NCBI RefSeq assembly: GCF_039613825.1
Contig: NZ_CP154826.1
Location: 1-64,000, forward strand
DNA: 64,000 nucleotides
Direction of reading: 5' to 3'
From: Diaminobutyricibacter sp. McL0608
Lineage (GTDB): Bacteria; Actinomycetota; Actinomycetes; Actinomycetales; Microbacteriaceae
Shown in pieces: positions 24,945 to 32,933 of the stretch (positions are counted from its first letter, which is position 1; each line of letters opens with the position of its first letter). The notes under the pieces are model-generated. The model was not told the origin of the DNA, searched no databases, and saw only the letters and a list, made by a program, of their open reading frames with translations. The translations under genes were made by a program, and so were the position numbers.

Positions 24945-25688
24945 TCAGTGCAGGTACTCGCCGAAGAAGGCTTCGATGCGCTGCCAGGCGTCAGCCGCAG
25001 CCTCCGGATCGGGACCCGCTCCCAGGATCATCCGCATGACGGGCCGGAGCGCCACCGCACCCTCTTCCTCCTCGTTCAGGAACGAGTGACCGGCCGTCGG
25101 ATACTCCTTCACGTCGTGCGCGACCTGGATACGCGTCAGGATCGCGTCGAGCTTCGCAGCGGCGTTCTTCAGCGAGCGATCACGCGCGCCGTAGCTGGCG
25201 ACCACCGGGCACGCGTCGGCGAGTACCGCATCCGCATCCTTCGGGAACCGGCCGTAGTTCACGGAGGACACGTCGTACCGGCTGCCGCTCGCGAGCGCGA
25301 GAGCGAACCCGCCGCCCATGCAGAAGCCGATCACGCCGACCTTGTCCGTGCTGTCGGGACGGGCCAGCACCATCCTTCGGGCAGCCTCGATGTCCTGGAA
25401 GGCGCGGCCACGGCCGGCCGACAGCGCGCGGAACGTCGCCATCAGGCATTTGCGAGCGCCGCCCTCGGTGAAAAGGTTCGGCATCACTGCGAGATAGCCG
25501 GCCTCGGCCATCCGCTGCACCTGCCGCCGCATGTTGTCGTTGATGTCGAACGCCTCGTGCACGAGGATCACGCCCGGCCACGGCCCCTCGCCCTCCGGAA
25601 TCGCCATGACGCCGGCCAGTCCTGCGCTGGTTCCGACGACATCCGACGGGATGTCCACTTCGACGACGACCGGTGCTGAAGCTGTCAT
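24945..25688 (-). CDS. Dienelactone hydrolase family protein
   Basis: Alpha/beta hydrolase of 247 residues related to carboxymethylenebutenolidase. The nucleophile is a cysteine in GFCMGGGFAL, with VILVHEAFDINDNMR (family oxyanion/Glu segment), the acid in ASYGARDRS and the histidine in TAGHSFLNEEE. Members hydrolyse dienelactone in aromatic breakdown, but many act on other esters; no aromatic pathway genes are nearby, so the substrate is open. ATG 25688 is the start that fits the domain; an upstream in-frame extension overlaps the divergent PAP2 control region. Confidence 0.9.
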   Translation of the reverse strand: MTASAPVVVEVDIPSDVVGTSAGLAGVMAIPEGEGPWPGVILVHEAFDINDNMRRQVQRMAEAGYLAVMPNLFTEGGARKCLMATFRALSAGRGRAFQDIEAARRMVLARPDSTDKVGVIGFCMGGGFALALASGSRYDVSSVNYGRFPKDADAVLADACPVVASYGARDRSLKNAAAKLDAILTRIQVAHDVKEYPTAGHSFLNEEEEGAVALRPVMRMILGAGPDPEAAADAWQRIEAFFGEYLH

Positions 25689-25770
25689 AGCTGATTCGAC
25701 CACGAAAACTGCAGGTGCGCGCCCTGCGGCGTCCAAAGATTCACAGACTTGGTGTGAAAGGCTTTTGTTC

Positions 25771-26598
25771 ATGCGAATCGGTACGCAGCTGCGAGCTACA
25801 CCCTTCCTCCTGGGAGCGCTCGGGTCGGCTGTCGGCTTTGTCGGCGTGTACCTCGTCTTCGTCCGCAGCTACATCGGCCAGCTCATCGACGAACGGGCGT
25901 ACACGGGTGCCGACGTCTGGAAGGGAAGCCTCGTCGACTTCGCGCACAGCTTCCTCAACATCCTGCCCGTCGCCTCCGTCGTCGTGGCCTCCATCATCAC
26001 GATCATCGTCGTGCTGGTACGTCGCAACTGGCAGGTGTTCATCGTCGCCATCGCGGCAGCGGTCGCCGCGAATGTGAGTACGCAGGTGCTGAAGTACGCC
26101 ATCCTGAGCCGGCCGGAGAAGGGCGTGGATGTGCTCAGCAACTCGCTGCCATCCGGCCACACGACGGTCGCGGCGTCGGCTGCGCTGGTCGTGTTCCTCG
26201 TGGCGAGCCCGCGTTTCCGGCCGCTGGCCGCGGTCGTCGGTTCGACGTTCTCGATCGCTGCCGGAGCATCCACTCTCGTCGAGCAGTGGCACCGGCCGAG
26301 CGACGTGGTTGCGGGGCTGCTGGTGGTCTCGTTCTGGGGATCGCTCGCCGGATGCGTGCTCGCCTGGCTGCACGCGCGCACCGCCGAGTTCCCGGTGCGC
26401 ACGAAGCTGTGGCCGTTGTTCTGGGTGGCGGTCGGACTGGCGGTCGCCGGAATCATCTCGCTCATCGTCACCTACGTGTCCACGCAGAGCGGGAGCAGCC
26501 ACCTGTTCGTGGCGTACGCCGGGGGAGTCGCGGCGATCGGAGCGGTCGGCTTCGTGCTCGCGGTCGCCGCGAACCGCGCCTTCCGCGCGCTCGCGTAG
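25771..26598 (+). CDS. PAP2-family phosphatase, integral membrane
   Basis: Membrane phosphatase of 275 residues with about seven hydrophobic helices. The three signature motifs are present in order: KYAILSRPEKG (KxxxxxxRP), PSGHTTVAAS (PSGH) and EQWHRPSDVVAG (the histidine/aspartate motif 3). Such enzymes remove phosphate from lipid phosphates or undecaprenyl pyrophosphate at the outer face of the membrane. The last two helices (residues 200-270) extend beyond the core domain. ATG 25771 is divergent from the dienelactone hydrolase gene. Substrate is not determined by sequence. Confidence 0.92.
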   Translation: MRIGTQLRATPFLLGALGSAVGFVGVYLVFVRSYIGQLIDERAYTGADVWKGSLVDFAHSFLNILPVASVVVASIITIIVVLVRRNWQVFIVAIAAAVAANVSTQVLKYAILSRPEKGVDVLSNSLPSGHTTVAASAALVVFLVASPRFRPLAAVVGSTFSIAAGASTLVEQWHRPSDVVAGLLVVSFWGSLAGCVLAWLHARTAEFPVRTKLWPLFWVAVGLAVAGIISLIVTYVSTQSGSSHLFVAYAGGVAAIGAVGFVLAVAANRAFRALA

Positions 26599-26610
26599 CC
26601 GCGCGTCTGC

Positions 26611-26686
26611 CGCCGAGTGTCGCCGCTATGGGCGAGTGTCGCCGGTGGGACAGCGAGTCTCGGCGTGAACGGCGATTCTCGGCCGA
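26611..26686. repeat. Intergenic dispersed repeat, copy C
   Basis: In the convergent gap between the PAP2 gene and lacI. Begins GCCGAGTGTCGCCG (26612-26625), then a second unit GGCGAGTGTCGCCGG, and ends with the inverted unit GGCGATTCTCGGCC (26671-26684). Same length and arrangement as copies A, B and D. Confidence 0.75.
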
Positions 26687-26689
26687 AGG

Positions 26690-27712
26690 CTACGTGCTCT
26701 GCCGCACGACCAGTTCGGTGGGCAGCATCGTGACCCGGTCCACGCTCGTGCCCGACATGAGCTTCACGAGCACGCGGGCCATCGTCTCGCCCAGGCCGAT
26801 CGACGGCTGGTGCACCGTCGTCAGGGGAGGCGTCGCCGTCAGGCCGTAGTAGTCGTCGTCGTAGCCGACGACCGCGATGTCGTCCGGGATGCTCAGCCCC
26901 GCTTCGTGGATCGACGCGTAGGCGCCCGCGGCCATCTGGTCGTTCGTGGCGAACAGTCCGTCGATGGGTACCCCGCGGTCGAGCAGCCGCTTCATCGCCT
27001 CGCGTCCCGAGGTCGGCGAGAAGTCGCCGTATTCGATGAGCGACTGGTCGAGACCGTTCGCGTCCATCGCGCGTCGCCAGCCGGTGAGGCGGTCGAGGCC
27101 GGCCGGCATGTCCTGAGGTCCGGTGATGATCGCGATGTTGCGGCGTCCGCGAGTGATGAGGTGTTCGGTCGCTCCCGCTGCGCCCTCGACATTGTCCACA
27201 TCCACGAAGTAGGAACCTTGCTCGGCCTCATTGACCGGCCGGCCACCGAACACCACAGGCAGCGACTGCCCGAGGTGCGCATACGAGTGGTCGCCGGAGT
27301 GGTGCGAGACGATGAGCGCGCCGTCGACGTTTCCGCCCATGAGATAGCGGCGGGTCTTGTCGGCCTTGAACTCCGACGAGATGACCATGTTGAGCGTGTA
27401 CTCGGTCTCGGCGAGGTGCAGCGCGGCGCCCTGGACGATGGATGCGAAGAACGGGTCGGCGAAGACCTTGGCGGTGGACTCGGGGACGACGAGCGCCACT
27501 ACCTGGGTGCGTTTGCTCGCGAGCGAGCGGGCTGCCCGGTTGGGAACATAGTTGAGGTCGGCGATCGCTTTGTTGACCGCCTCGATCACCTCGGGCGTGA
27601 CCTTCGTGGACCCGTTGACCACCCGGGACACGGTCGCGCGCGAAACTCCGGCCAGCGCCGCGACCGCTTCCAGCGTCGGCACAGCGCGGCTTTCGAGTTT
27701 CTCCGAGGTCAT
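26690..27712 (-). CDS. LacI-family regulator, CebR/BglR-like
   Basis: Repressor of 340 residues and last gene of the beta-glucoside operon. Its helix-turn-helix is EAVAALAGVSRATVSRVVNG, the recognition sequence seen in the Streptomyces cellobiose regulator CebR, which binds a 14-base palindrome. Three matching palindromes TGAGAGCGCTCTCA lie upstream of the operon's first gene. The effector domain contains GYDDDYYGLTATPPLTTV and ends TELVVRQST. ATG 27712 follows GGGAGGAACG. The likely inducer is a beta-glucoside such as cellobiose or gentiobiose; this follows from context and family. Confidence 0.93.
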   Translation of the reverse strand: MTSEKLESRAVPTLEAVAALAGVSRATVSRVVNGSTKVTPEVIEAVNKAIADLNYVPNRAARSLASKRTQVVALVVPESTAKVFADPFFASIVQGAALHLAETEYTLNMVISSEFKADKTRRYLMGGNVDGALIVSHHSGDHSYAHLGQSLPVVFGGRPVNEAEQGSYFVDVDNVEGAAGATEHLITRGRRNIAIITGPQDMPAGLDRLTGWRRAMDANGLDQSLIEYGDFSPTSGREAMKRLLDRGVPIDGLFATNDQMAAGAYASIHEAGLSIPDDIAVVGYDDDYYGLTATPPLTTVHQPSIGLGETMARVLVKLMSGTSVDRVTMLPTELVVRQST

Positions 27713-27742
27713 CTCGTCGTTCCTCCCGGTCCGGTTTCCATG

Positions 27743-29227
27743 TTAGGCGTCTGCGGGAAGCGCGCCGGCGAAGCTGTCGGCCGCGACGGATGCTGCATGC
27801 GCCCGTTCGATGATGCTCGCGTACTCGAGGCCGCTGTCTTTCACGATCCGCTCCTGCGTCTCGTAGTCGACACGGATGATCCCGAACCGCTTGTTGTAGC
27901 CCCACGCCCATTCGAAGTTGTCGAGCAGCGACCACACGAAGTAGCCCCGCACATCCGCCCCCTCCGCGATCGCTTCGCCGACCGCGTCGATGTGCGACCG
28001 GATGTAGGCCGCGCGCTCGCTGTCGTGAACCCGCCCGTCGGCCGAGACCTCGTCGTCGTACGATGCACCGTTCTCGGTGATGTACAGCGGCGGCAGCGTC
28101 GGATATTCCTTGCCGAGGCGCACGAGCAGGCTGCGGAGCCCGTCCGGGTTGACCTCCCAGCCCATCGCGGTGCGCGGGAGCGGGCGCGGCGGGAAGCTGA
28201 CGTGCTCGCTGCCCGGGAACGGCGAGCCTTTCGGACGCTCGGTCGGCTGCAGGCCGCCCACAGCATCCGCCGGCTGCGGGTGACCGCTGACGTTGTCGTC
28301 GTGGTAGTGGTTGACGCCGATGAAGTCGAGGGGCTGGGCGATGATCGCCAGGTCGCCGTCCACGATCACGTCGGAGAGTCCGAGGCCCGCCACGTCCTCG
28401 AGCAGATCCTCCGGGTACCTTCCGAGAAGGACAGGCTCCAGGAACATCCGGTTCCACAGCGCATCGATGCGACGCGCGGCCTCGAGGTCGACCGGGTCGG
28501 TCGGGTCGTCCGGTACCGCGTTGGTGAGGTTGAGCGTGATGCCGAACCGGAGATCCGCGGCTTCAGCGTCGCCCGCGGCCGCGCCGGAGCGCTCCCGCAG
28601 GGTCTGGATGGCGAGGCCGTGCGCGAGGTGCTGGTGGTGGACAGCCGCCAGGGCGGCGCGCCCGTCGCTTCGGCCCGGGGCGTGTTCGCCGGCGCCGTAC
28701 GCGATGAGCGAGGAGCACAGCGGCTCGTTGAAGGTCGTCCAGTGGGTGACACGGTCGCCCAGCGCGTCGTACACGGCCTCGGCGTAGTCGCGGAACCGGT
28801 ACGCGGTGTCGCGATTCGTCCATCCGCCCTGCTCCTCGAGCGCCTGCGGCAGGTCCCAGTGGTACAGGGTGAGCCAGGGCAGGATGCCGGCGCCGAGAAG
28901 TTCGTCGACGAGACGGCTGTAGAAGTCGAGGCCGGCCTGGTTGACGTACCGGTCGCCCGGCTTCACCCGCGCCCAACTGGTGGAGAACCGGTACGAGTCG
29001 AGGCCGAGTTCCTTCATGAGCGCGACGTCGGCGGGCATCCGGTGGTAATGATCGACGGCGATCTCGGGGGTGTCGCCGTGGGCTACGGCACCCGGGATGC
29101 GGGCGAAGTGGTCCCAGATGGAGTCCTCTTTGCCGTCTTCGTGGGCGGCGCCCTCGATCTGCGCCGCGGCGGTGGCCGAGCCCCAGAGGAACCCGTCCGG
29201 CCAGCGGTCGAACGCGATGTCTGTCAT
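27743..29227 (-). CDS. Beta-glucosidase, glycoside hydrolase family 1
   Basis: Retaining beta-glycosidase of 494 residues, cytoplasmic (no signal peptide). The N-terminal signature FLWGSATAAAQIEGA is followed by the acid/base TFNEPLCSS (Glu168) and the nucleophile YITENGASYDD (Glu385), then WSLLDNFEWAWGYNKRFG, the aglycone/glucose pocket of GH1. It should split beta-glucosides brought in by the adjacent importer. ATG 29227 lies two bases after the permease stop codon, so it is in the same operon; the frame is open upstream but only inside the permease gene. A 30-base gap separates it from the downstream lacI. Confidence 0.95.
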   Translation of the reverse strand: MTDIAFDRWPDGFLWGSATAAAQIEGAAHEDGKEDSIWDHFARIPGAVAHGDTPEIAVDHYHRMPADVALMKELGLDSYRFSTSWARVKPGDRYVNQAGLDFYSRLVDELLGAGILPWLTLYHWDLPQALEEQGGWTNRDTAYRFRDYAEAVYDALGDRVTHWTTFNEPLCSSLIAYGAGEHAPGRSDGRAALAAVHHQHLAHGLAIQTLRERSGAAAGDAEAADLRFGITLNLTNAVPDDPTDPVDLEAARRIDALWNRMFLEPVLLGRYPEDLLEDVAGLGLSDVIVDGDLAIIAQPLDFIGVNHYHDDNVSGHPQPADAVGGLQPTERPKGSPFPGSEHVSFPPRPLPRTAMGWEVNPDGLRSLLVRLGKEYPTLPPLYITENGASYDDEVSADGRVHDSERAAYIRSHIDAVGEAIAEGADVRGYFVWSLLDNFEWAWGYNKRFGIIRVDYETQERIVKDSGLEYASIIERAHAASVAADSFAGALPADA

Positions 29228-29229
29228 GC

Positions 29230-30147
29230 CTAGCCTTTCACCGCGCCCGCCATGATGCCCGAGACGAGCTGCTTTCCGGCGAGGACGAAGAGAATGAGAA
29301 GGGGGATCGTGGCCATCACGGCACCGGTGAGCACGATCGAGTAGTCGACATATTTGGCGGACTGCAGCTGGCTGAGCGCGACCTGGAGGGTCGGATTCTG
29401 CGGCACGACGAGCAGCGGCCAGAGGTAGTCGGTCCATGCCGTCATGAAGGTGAAGAGTCCGAGGATGGCCATCGCCGGCCGCGCAGCGGGAACGCCGACG
29501 TGCCAGAACGTGCTGATCATGCTGGCGCCGTCGACGCGGGCCGCCTCGATGAGCTCGTCGGGAATGACGTCGACCAGGTACTGCCGCATGAAGAAGACGC
29601 CGAATGCCGTGACCAGCGTCGGCACGATGACCGCGCCGAGAGTGCCGGTCCAGCCGAACTGCTTCATCACCATGAACAGGGGGATGATGCCGAGCTGGGT
29701 CGGCACGGCCAGCGTCGCGATCACGAAGACCAGGAGGCCTTCACGCCCGCGGAACCGCAGCTTCGCGAAGGCGTAGCCGGCGAGGGTGGAGAAAAAGACG
29801 ACCGACAGGGTGATCACCGTCGAGACGATGATGCTGTTTCCGAGGGCCAGCCAGAAGGGGACGGTGTCGAGCACCTGGCCGACGTTCTGCCAGAACAGTC
29901 CACCGGGGAGCAGGGGCGGCCAGGTCGCCGTGAGCACGGTGCTGGGGCTGGAGCCGGCGACGAACGACCACCACAGCGGGTACGCGCCGCCGATGAACAC
30001 GGCGAGCAGCAGGCCGTAGGTGAGGAAGCCGGGGCGGCGGTCGATGCCGAGGGCCCTGCGCTTCGGTTCGCGCGGTTTCCCGGACTTCGCCGGCTTCGCA
30101 GCTTTCGGTGCGGCGACGGGAGTCCGGTTGTCGGTGACCTGGCTCAT
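29230..30147 (-). CDS. ABC transporter permease, MalG type (beta-glucoside importer)
   Basis: Integral membrane permease of 305 residues with six helices after a long basic N-terminus (KAAKPAKSGKPREPKRR). The EAA loop is DELIEAARVDGASMISTFWH, and the protein ends SGIMAGAVKG. ATG 30147 overlaps the stop of the first permease by four bases. With that permease and the binding protein at 31324 it forms a CUT1 importer without its own ATPase, probably for cello- or other beta-gluco-oligosaccharides. Confidence 0.92.
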   Translation of the reverse strand: MSQVTDNRTPVAAPKAAKPAKSGKPREPKRRALGIDRRPGFLTYGLLLAVFIGGAYPLWWSFVAGSSPSTVLTATWPPLLPGGLFWQNVGQVLDTVPFWLALGNSIIVSTVITLSVVFFSTLAGYAFAKLRFRGREGLLVFVIATLAVPTQLGIIPLFMVMKQFGWTGTLGAVIVPTLVTAFGVFFMRQYLVDVIPDELIEAARVDGASMISTFWHVGVPAARPAMAILGLFTFMTAWTDYLWPLLVVPQNPTLQVALSQLQSAKYVDYSIVLTGAVMATIPLLILFVLAGKQLVSGIMAGAVKG

Positions 30148-31253
30148 ATCCTTTCCTCCTCGGCTGCGGCGGCGAGTGCGCGCGCGCCTTCTGCTTTGTC
30201 CTGCTGGTGTTGTGCGAGCTTCTTGGCTGTCCGTTTTCGACTGACGCGCGCCTCGGTCGACGCGATGCGCCGCGAGATCAGGAAGTTGAGCACACCGAAG
30301 ATGACGATGATCAGGAAGAGCATCCAGGCGATGGCGGATGCGCGACCGAAGTTGCCACGGTTGAACGCCATGTCCCACAGATAGAGCACGGTCGTCTGAT
30401 ATTGCCGCTGGGGTCCGCCGGGCACCGCGCTCGACGGGTTGAACAGCTTCGGCTCGGTGAAGATCTGGAGGCCGCCGATGGTGGCGGTGATGATCACGAA
30501 GATCATGGTGGGGCGGATGCTCGGGAGAGTGATCGAGAAGAACCGGCGGAAGCCGCCTGCGCCGTCGAGCGCGGCGGATTCGTGCAGGTCGCGCGGCACC
30601 GCCTGCATGGCCGCGAGCAGGATGAGGGCGTTGTAGCCGGTCCAGCGCCAGTTCACCATCGTCGCGATGGCGACATGAGAGGGGAACGTCTCGGTCTTCC
30701 ACATGATCGGGCTGAGGTGGAACGACTGGAGCAGGTTGTTGATCAGGCCGTACTTCTCGTCGAACGCGCTGGAGAAGATGAGGGTCACAGCGACCGGGGT
30801 GACGACGTAGGGGATAAGGACACTCATGCGCCAGAAGGTCTTGGCGCGGATGTTCTGGTCGAGGATCGCGGCTATCGCGACGGCGGCGATCAGCTGCGGG
30901 ATGGCCGACAGCAGGAAGATGCTGATCGTGTTGAAGAGCGAGTTCCAGAAGAACGGGTCGGTGAGTTCTTTGACGTAGTTGCCGAGGCCGACCCACTCGC
31001 CGGGACCGGTGAGGAGGTTCCAGTTGTTCAGCGAGACGACGAAGGTGTAGCCGAGGGGGAACAGCCCGACCAGGCCGAAGAGGATGAAGAACGGCGCTAC
31101 GTAGAAGTAGGGCGAGGCCTTGACGTCGAAGCGGCTGAGCTTCTGGCGGAACTCGAGCCGGCTGCGAGGGGATCGCTTCGGGCTGGAGGTGCGCCCGGCC
31201 GGTCTCTCCGGCGGTTCCGTGCCCTGCACGGACGGGGTGACTGCGGTGGTCAT
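30144..31253 (-). CDS. ABC transporter permease, MalF type (beta-glucoside importer)
   Basis: Integral membrane permease of 369 residues. A long charged N-terminus precedes the first helix YFYVAPFFILFGLVGLFPLG. The EAA coupling loop is DLHESAALDGAGGFRRFFSI; note Ser where many family members have Ala. The C-terminal tail is also long and rich in Lys, Arg, Ala and Glu. ATG 31253 follows GGGAGAA; the five-codon extension beginning with TTG is less likely. It lies 70 bases after the binding-protein gene, with a strong stem-loop in the gap. Confidence 0.92.
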   Translation of the reverse strand: MTTAVTPSVQGTEPPERPAGRTSSPKRSPRSRLEFRQKLSRFDVKASPYFYVAPFFILFGLVGLFPLGYTFVVSLNNWNLLTGPGEWVGLGNYVKELTDPFFWNSLFNTISIFLLSAIPQLIAAVAIAAILDQNIRAKTFWRMSVLIPYVVTPVAVTLIFSSAFDEKYGLINNLLQSFHLSPIMWKTETFPSHVAIATMVNWRWTGYNALILLAAMQAVPRDLHESAALDGAGGFRRFFSITLPSIRPTMIFVIITATIGGLQIFTEPKLFNPSSAVPGGPQRQYQTTVLYLWDMAFNRGNFGRASAIAWMLFLIIVIFGVLNFLISRRIASTEARVSRKRTAKKLAQHQQDKAEGARALAAAAEEERI

Positions 31254-31274
31254 GCGAGATTCTCCCAAGGATTG

Positions 31275-31306
31275 AGGCCCCCCGGAAACGGGTCTCCGGG
31301 GGGCCT
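31275..31306 (-). terminator. Intercistronic stem-loop after the beta-glucoside binding-protein gene
   Basis: Perfect 12-base arms (AGGCCCCCCGGA at 31275-31286, complement at 31295-31306) around an 8-base loop. There is no U-run in either direction. It sits exactly where the hairpins at 7853 and 53844 sit in the other operons. Confidence 0.75.
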
Positions 31307-31323
31307 CCGTGGAGCGGGTGTGA

Positions 31324-32649
31324 TTACTTGTTGACGACGAGCTGGTTGAGCAGCTTCATAGCGTCTGCCCAGGCCTGGTCCGCGTTCTTCTTCTTGGAGT
31401 CGATCTCCTGGACCGACGGTCCGAAGACCTGGGACTGGATGACCGAGTCATCCGGGCCCTTGTACTGTGCGACGACGCCCTTCGCGCGGTCGGCCAGGAT
31501 CTGGCCCACCGGTGCGTTGTTGAAGAACTTCGACAGGTCGTTCGCTCCGGTCACGCCGGGGTCGGACTGCGCTGCGACGACCGACGGGAAGGTGCCGGCT
31601 GCCTGGAAGGTGGCGACCTGCGACTTGGCGCTGGTCAGCCAGGCTGCGAGGGCTGCCGCTTCCTTCGGGTGCTTCGACTGCTTGGGAACGGTCAGGAACG
31701 ATCCACCCCAGTTGGCTGCGCCACCCGGGAAGACGTTCGCGAAGTCCCAGCCGGTGGAGGCGTCTCCGCCGCCGGCCTTGACCTGACCCTGGACCACACC
31801 GAGCATCCAGCCCGGGCAGACGAAGGTGGCGAAGGTTCCGTCAGTGAAAGCCTTGCCCTTGCCCCAGTCCCACTGGGTCTGGTTGGCGGAGAGGCCGGCT
31901 GCGGCTCCCGCGCCGAGCTTGCTCCACAGGGCCTGCAGGTCCGAGTTGTTCTCGACGTTCAGCTTGCCGTCCTTGGTGTAGTAGCCCTCGGGCTGCTGGT
32001 TCACCATGGCGTTCCAGATGAAGCCGGACTGGTCGTAGAACGCCTTGCCGGTCGCCTTCTGGTACTGCTCGCCGACCTTGAAGAAGTCGTCCCACGTTGC
32101 GTTGGCGCCACCGAAGAGCGTGGCGACGGCATCGCGGTCACTCGGAAGGCCCGCTGCTGCGAAGAGCTTGCTGTTGTAGCAGAGCCCTTCCGGTCCGATG
32201 TCGGTGCCGTAGCCGATGATGTGGCCGTTCTTGTCGGTGGCCTGCTTCAGCTTCCAGTCGACCCAGCGGCTCTTGATGTCGTTGGCGCCGTAGTTCTTGA
32301 GGTCGTTGAACTGGTCGGAGACCTGCATGACCTTGCTGAGCCAGCCTTCCTCGACTGCCTGGACGTCGGGGAGGCCGCTGCCGGCCGCTTCCTTCGTCTG
32401 CCAGTCGGTCAGGGCGTTGTCACCGGTGTCGATGTTGGTGGCCTTGATCGTGATGCCGGGGTGTTCTTTTTCGTACTGTGCGTACAGCTTGTCGAACCCC
32501 ATGGTGCCGAACGTGGTCACGGTCAGTGTGATCGGGCTGGAACTGCTGCCGCTGCCCCCGCCGCTGGATGAACATCCGGCTGCGAGGAGAGCGAAGGATG
32601 CTGCGCCTGCGACGGCCGCAACTACCTTGGTGCGTCGTGAAAGTTTCAC
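31324..32649 (-). CDS. Sugar ABC transporter substrate-binding lipoprotein (beta-glucoside importer)
   Basis: Family 1 solute-binding protein of 441 residues. The signal sequence ends in lipobox LLAAGC near residue 25, followed by a Ser/Gly linker, so it is a surface lipoprotein. The mature fold shows TVTTFGTMGFDKLYAQYEKE, GPEGLCYNSKLFAAAGLPSD and GSFLTVPKQSKHPKEAAALA, typical of cellobiose/oligosaccharide binders such as CebE. The start is GTG 32649 with GGAG five bases before it. First gene of the operon binding protein-permease-permease-GH1-LacI, preceded by two perfect operators. Confidence 0.92.
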   Translation of the reverse strand: MKLSRRTKVVAAVAGAASFALLAAGCSSSGGGSGSSSSPITLTVTTFGTMGFDKLYAQYEKEHPGITIKATNIDTGDNALTDWQTKEAAGSGLPDVQAVEEGWLSKVMQVSDQFNDLKNYGANDIKSRWVDWKLKQATDKNGHIIGYGTDIGPEGLCYNSKLFAAAGLPSDRDAVATLFGGANATWDDFFKVGEQYQKATGKAFYDQSGFIWNAMVNQQPEGYYTKDGKLNVENNSDLQALWSKLGAGAAAGLSANQTQWDWGKGKAFTDGTFATFVCPGWMLGVVQGQVKAGGGDASTGWDFANVFPGGAANWGGSFLTVPKQSKHPKEAAALAAWLTSAKSQVATFQAAGTFPSVVAAQSDPGVTGANDLSKFFNNAPVGQILADRAKGVVAQYKGPDDSVIQSQVFGPSVQEIDSKKKNADQAWADAMKLLNQLVVNK

Positions 32650-32697
32650 GGTCACTCCCTTGTGCGTGTGTGTGCGTGTGGTCAGATGGTGAGCCGC

Positions 32698-32711
32698 TGA
32701 GAGCGCTCTCA
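32698..32711. promoter_or_regulatory. CebR-type operator TGAGAGCGCTCTCA, site 1
   Basis: Perfect 14-base palindrome 49 bases upstream of the binding-protein start; one of three identical copies. It resembles the TGGGAGCGCTCCCA site bound by Streptomyces CebR. Confidence 0.85.
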
Positions 32712-32721
32712 CCGAGATGCG

Positions 32722-32735
32722 TGAGAGCGCTCTCA
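32722..32735. promoter_or_regulatory. CebR-type operator TGAGAGCGCTCTCA, site 2
   Basis: Second perfect copy, centre-to-centre 24 bases from site 1, extended by CG on each side to an 18-base palindrome (32720-32737). Two-turn spacing would allow cooperative binding over the promoter. Confidence 0.85.
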
Positions 32736-32832
32736 CGACTTGTGTGACAACGTAGGCAGTGCACTGGCGCGCTGTCAAGATGAATTTCGCTCATGCCCGG
32801 ATGCACGGGTTGTTTCGAAAGTCCGGATGCCG

Positions 32833-32846
32833 TGAGAGCGCTCTCA
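32833..32846. promoter_or_regulatory. CebR-type operator TGAGAGCGCTCTCA, site 3
   Basis: Third perfect copy, again extended to 18 bases (32831-32848), 111 bases upstream of site 2. It lies between the operon promoter and the terminator of the drug-exporter gene, so it may serve as an auxiliary looping site. Confidence 0.8.
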
Positions 32847-32872
32847 CGGATGCCCGGAAAATCAACGAAAAA

Positions 32873-32912
32873 CCCCGGCTGCGATGCTCCTCAGGAGGAG
32901 CGGCAGCCGGGG
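32873..32912 (-). terminator. Rho-independent terminator of the DHA2 exporter gene
   Basis: Ten-base arms CCCCGGCTGC (32873-32882) and GCAGCCGGGG (32903-32912) enclose an inner GCTCCT/AGGAGC stem. Read leftward it is followed by a short T-run (TTTTT), placing it 22 bases after the exporter stop. Confidence 0.85.
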
Positions 32913-32933
32913 CTCTCGTTACCGAATCGTGAC

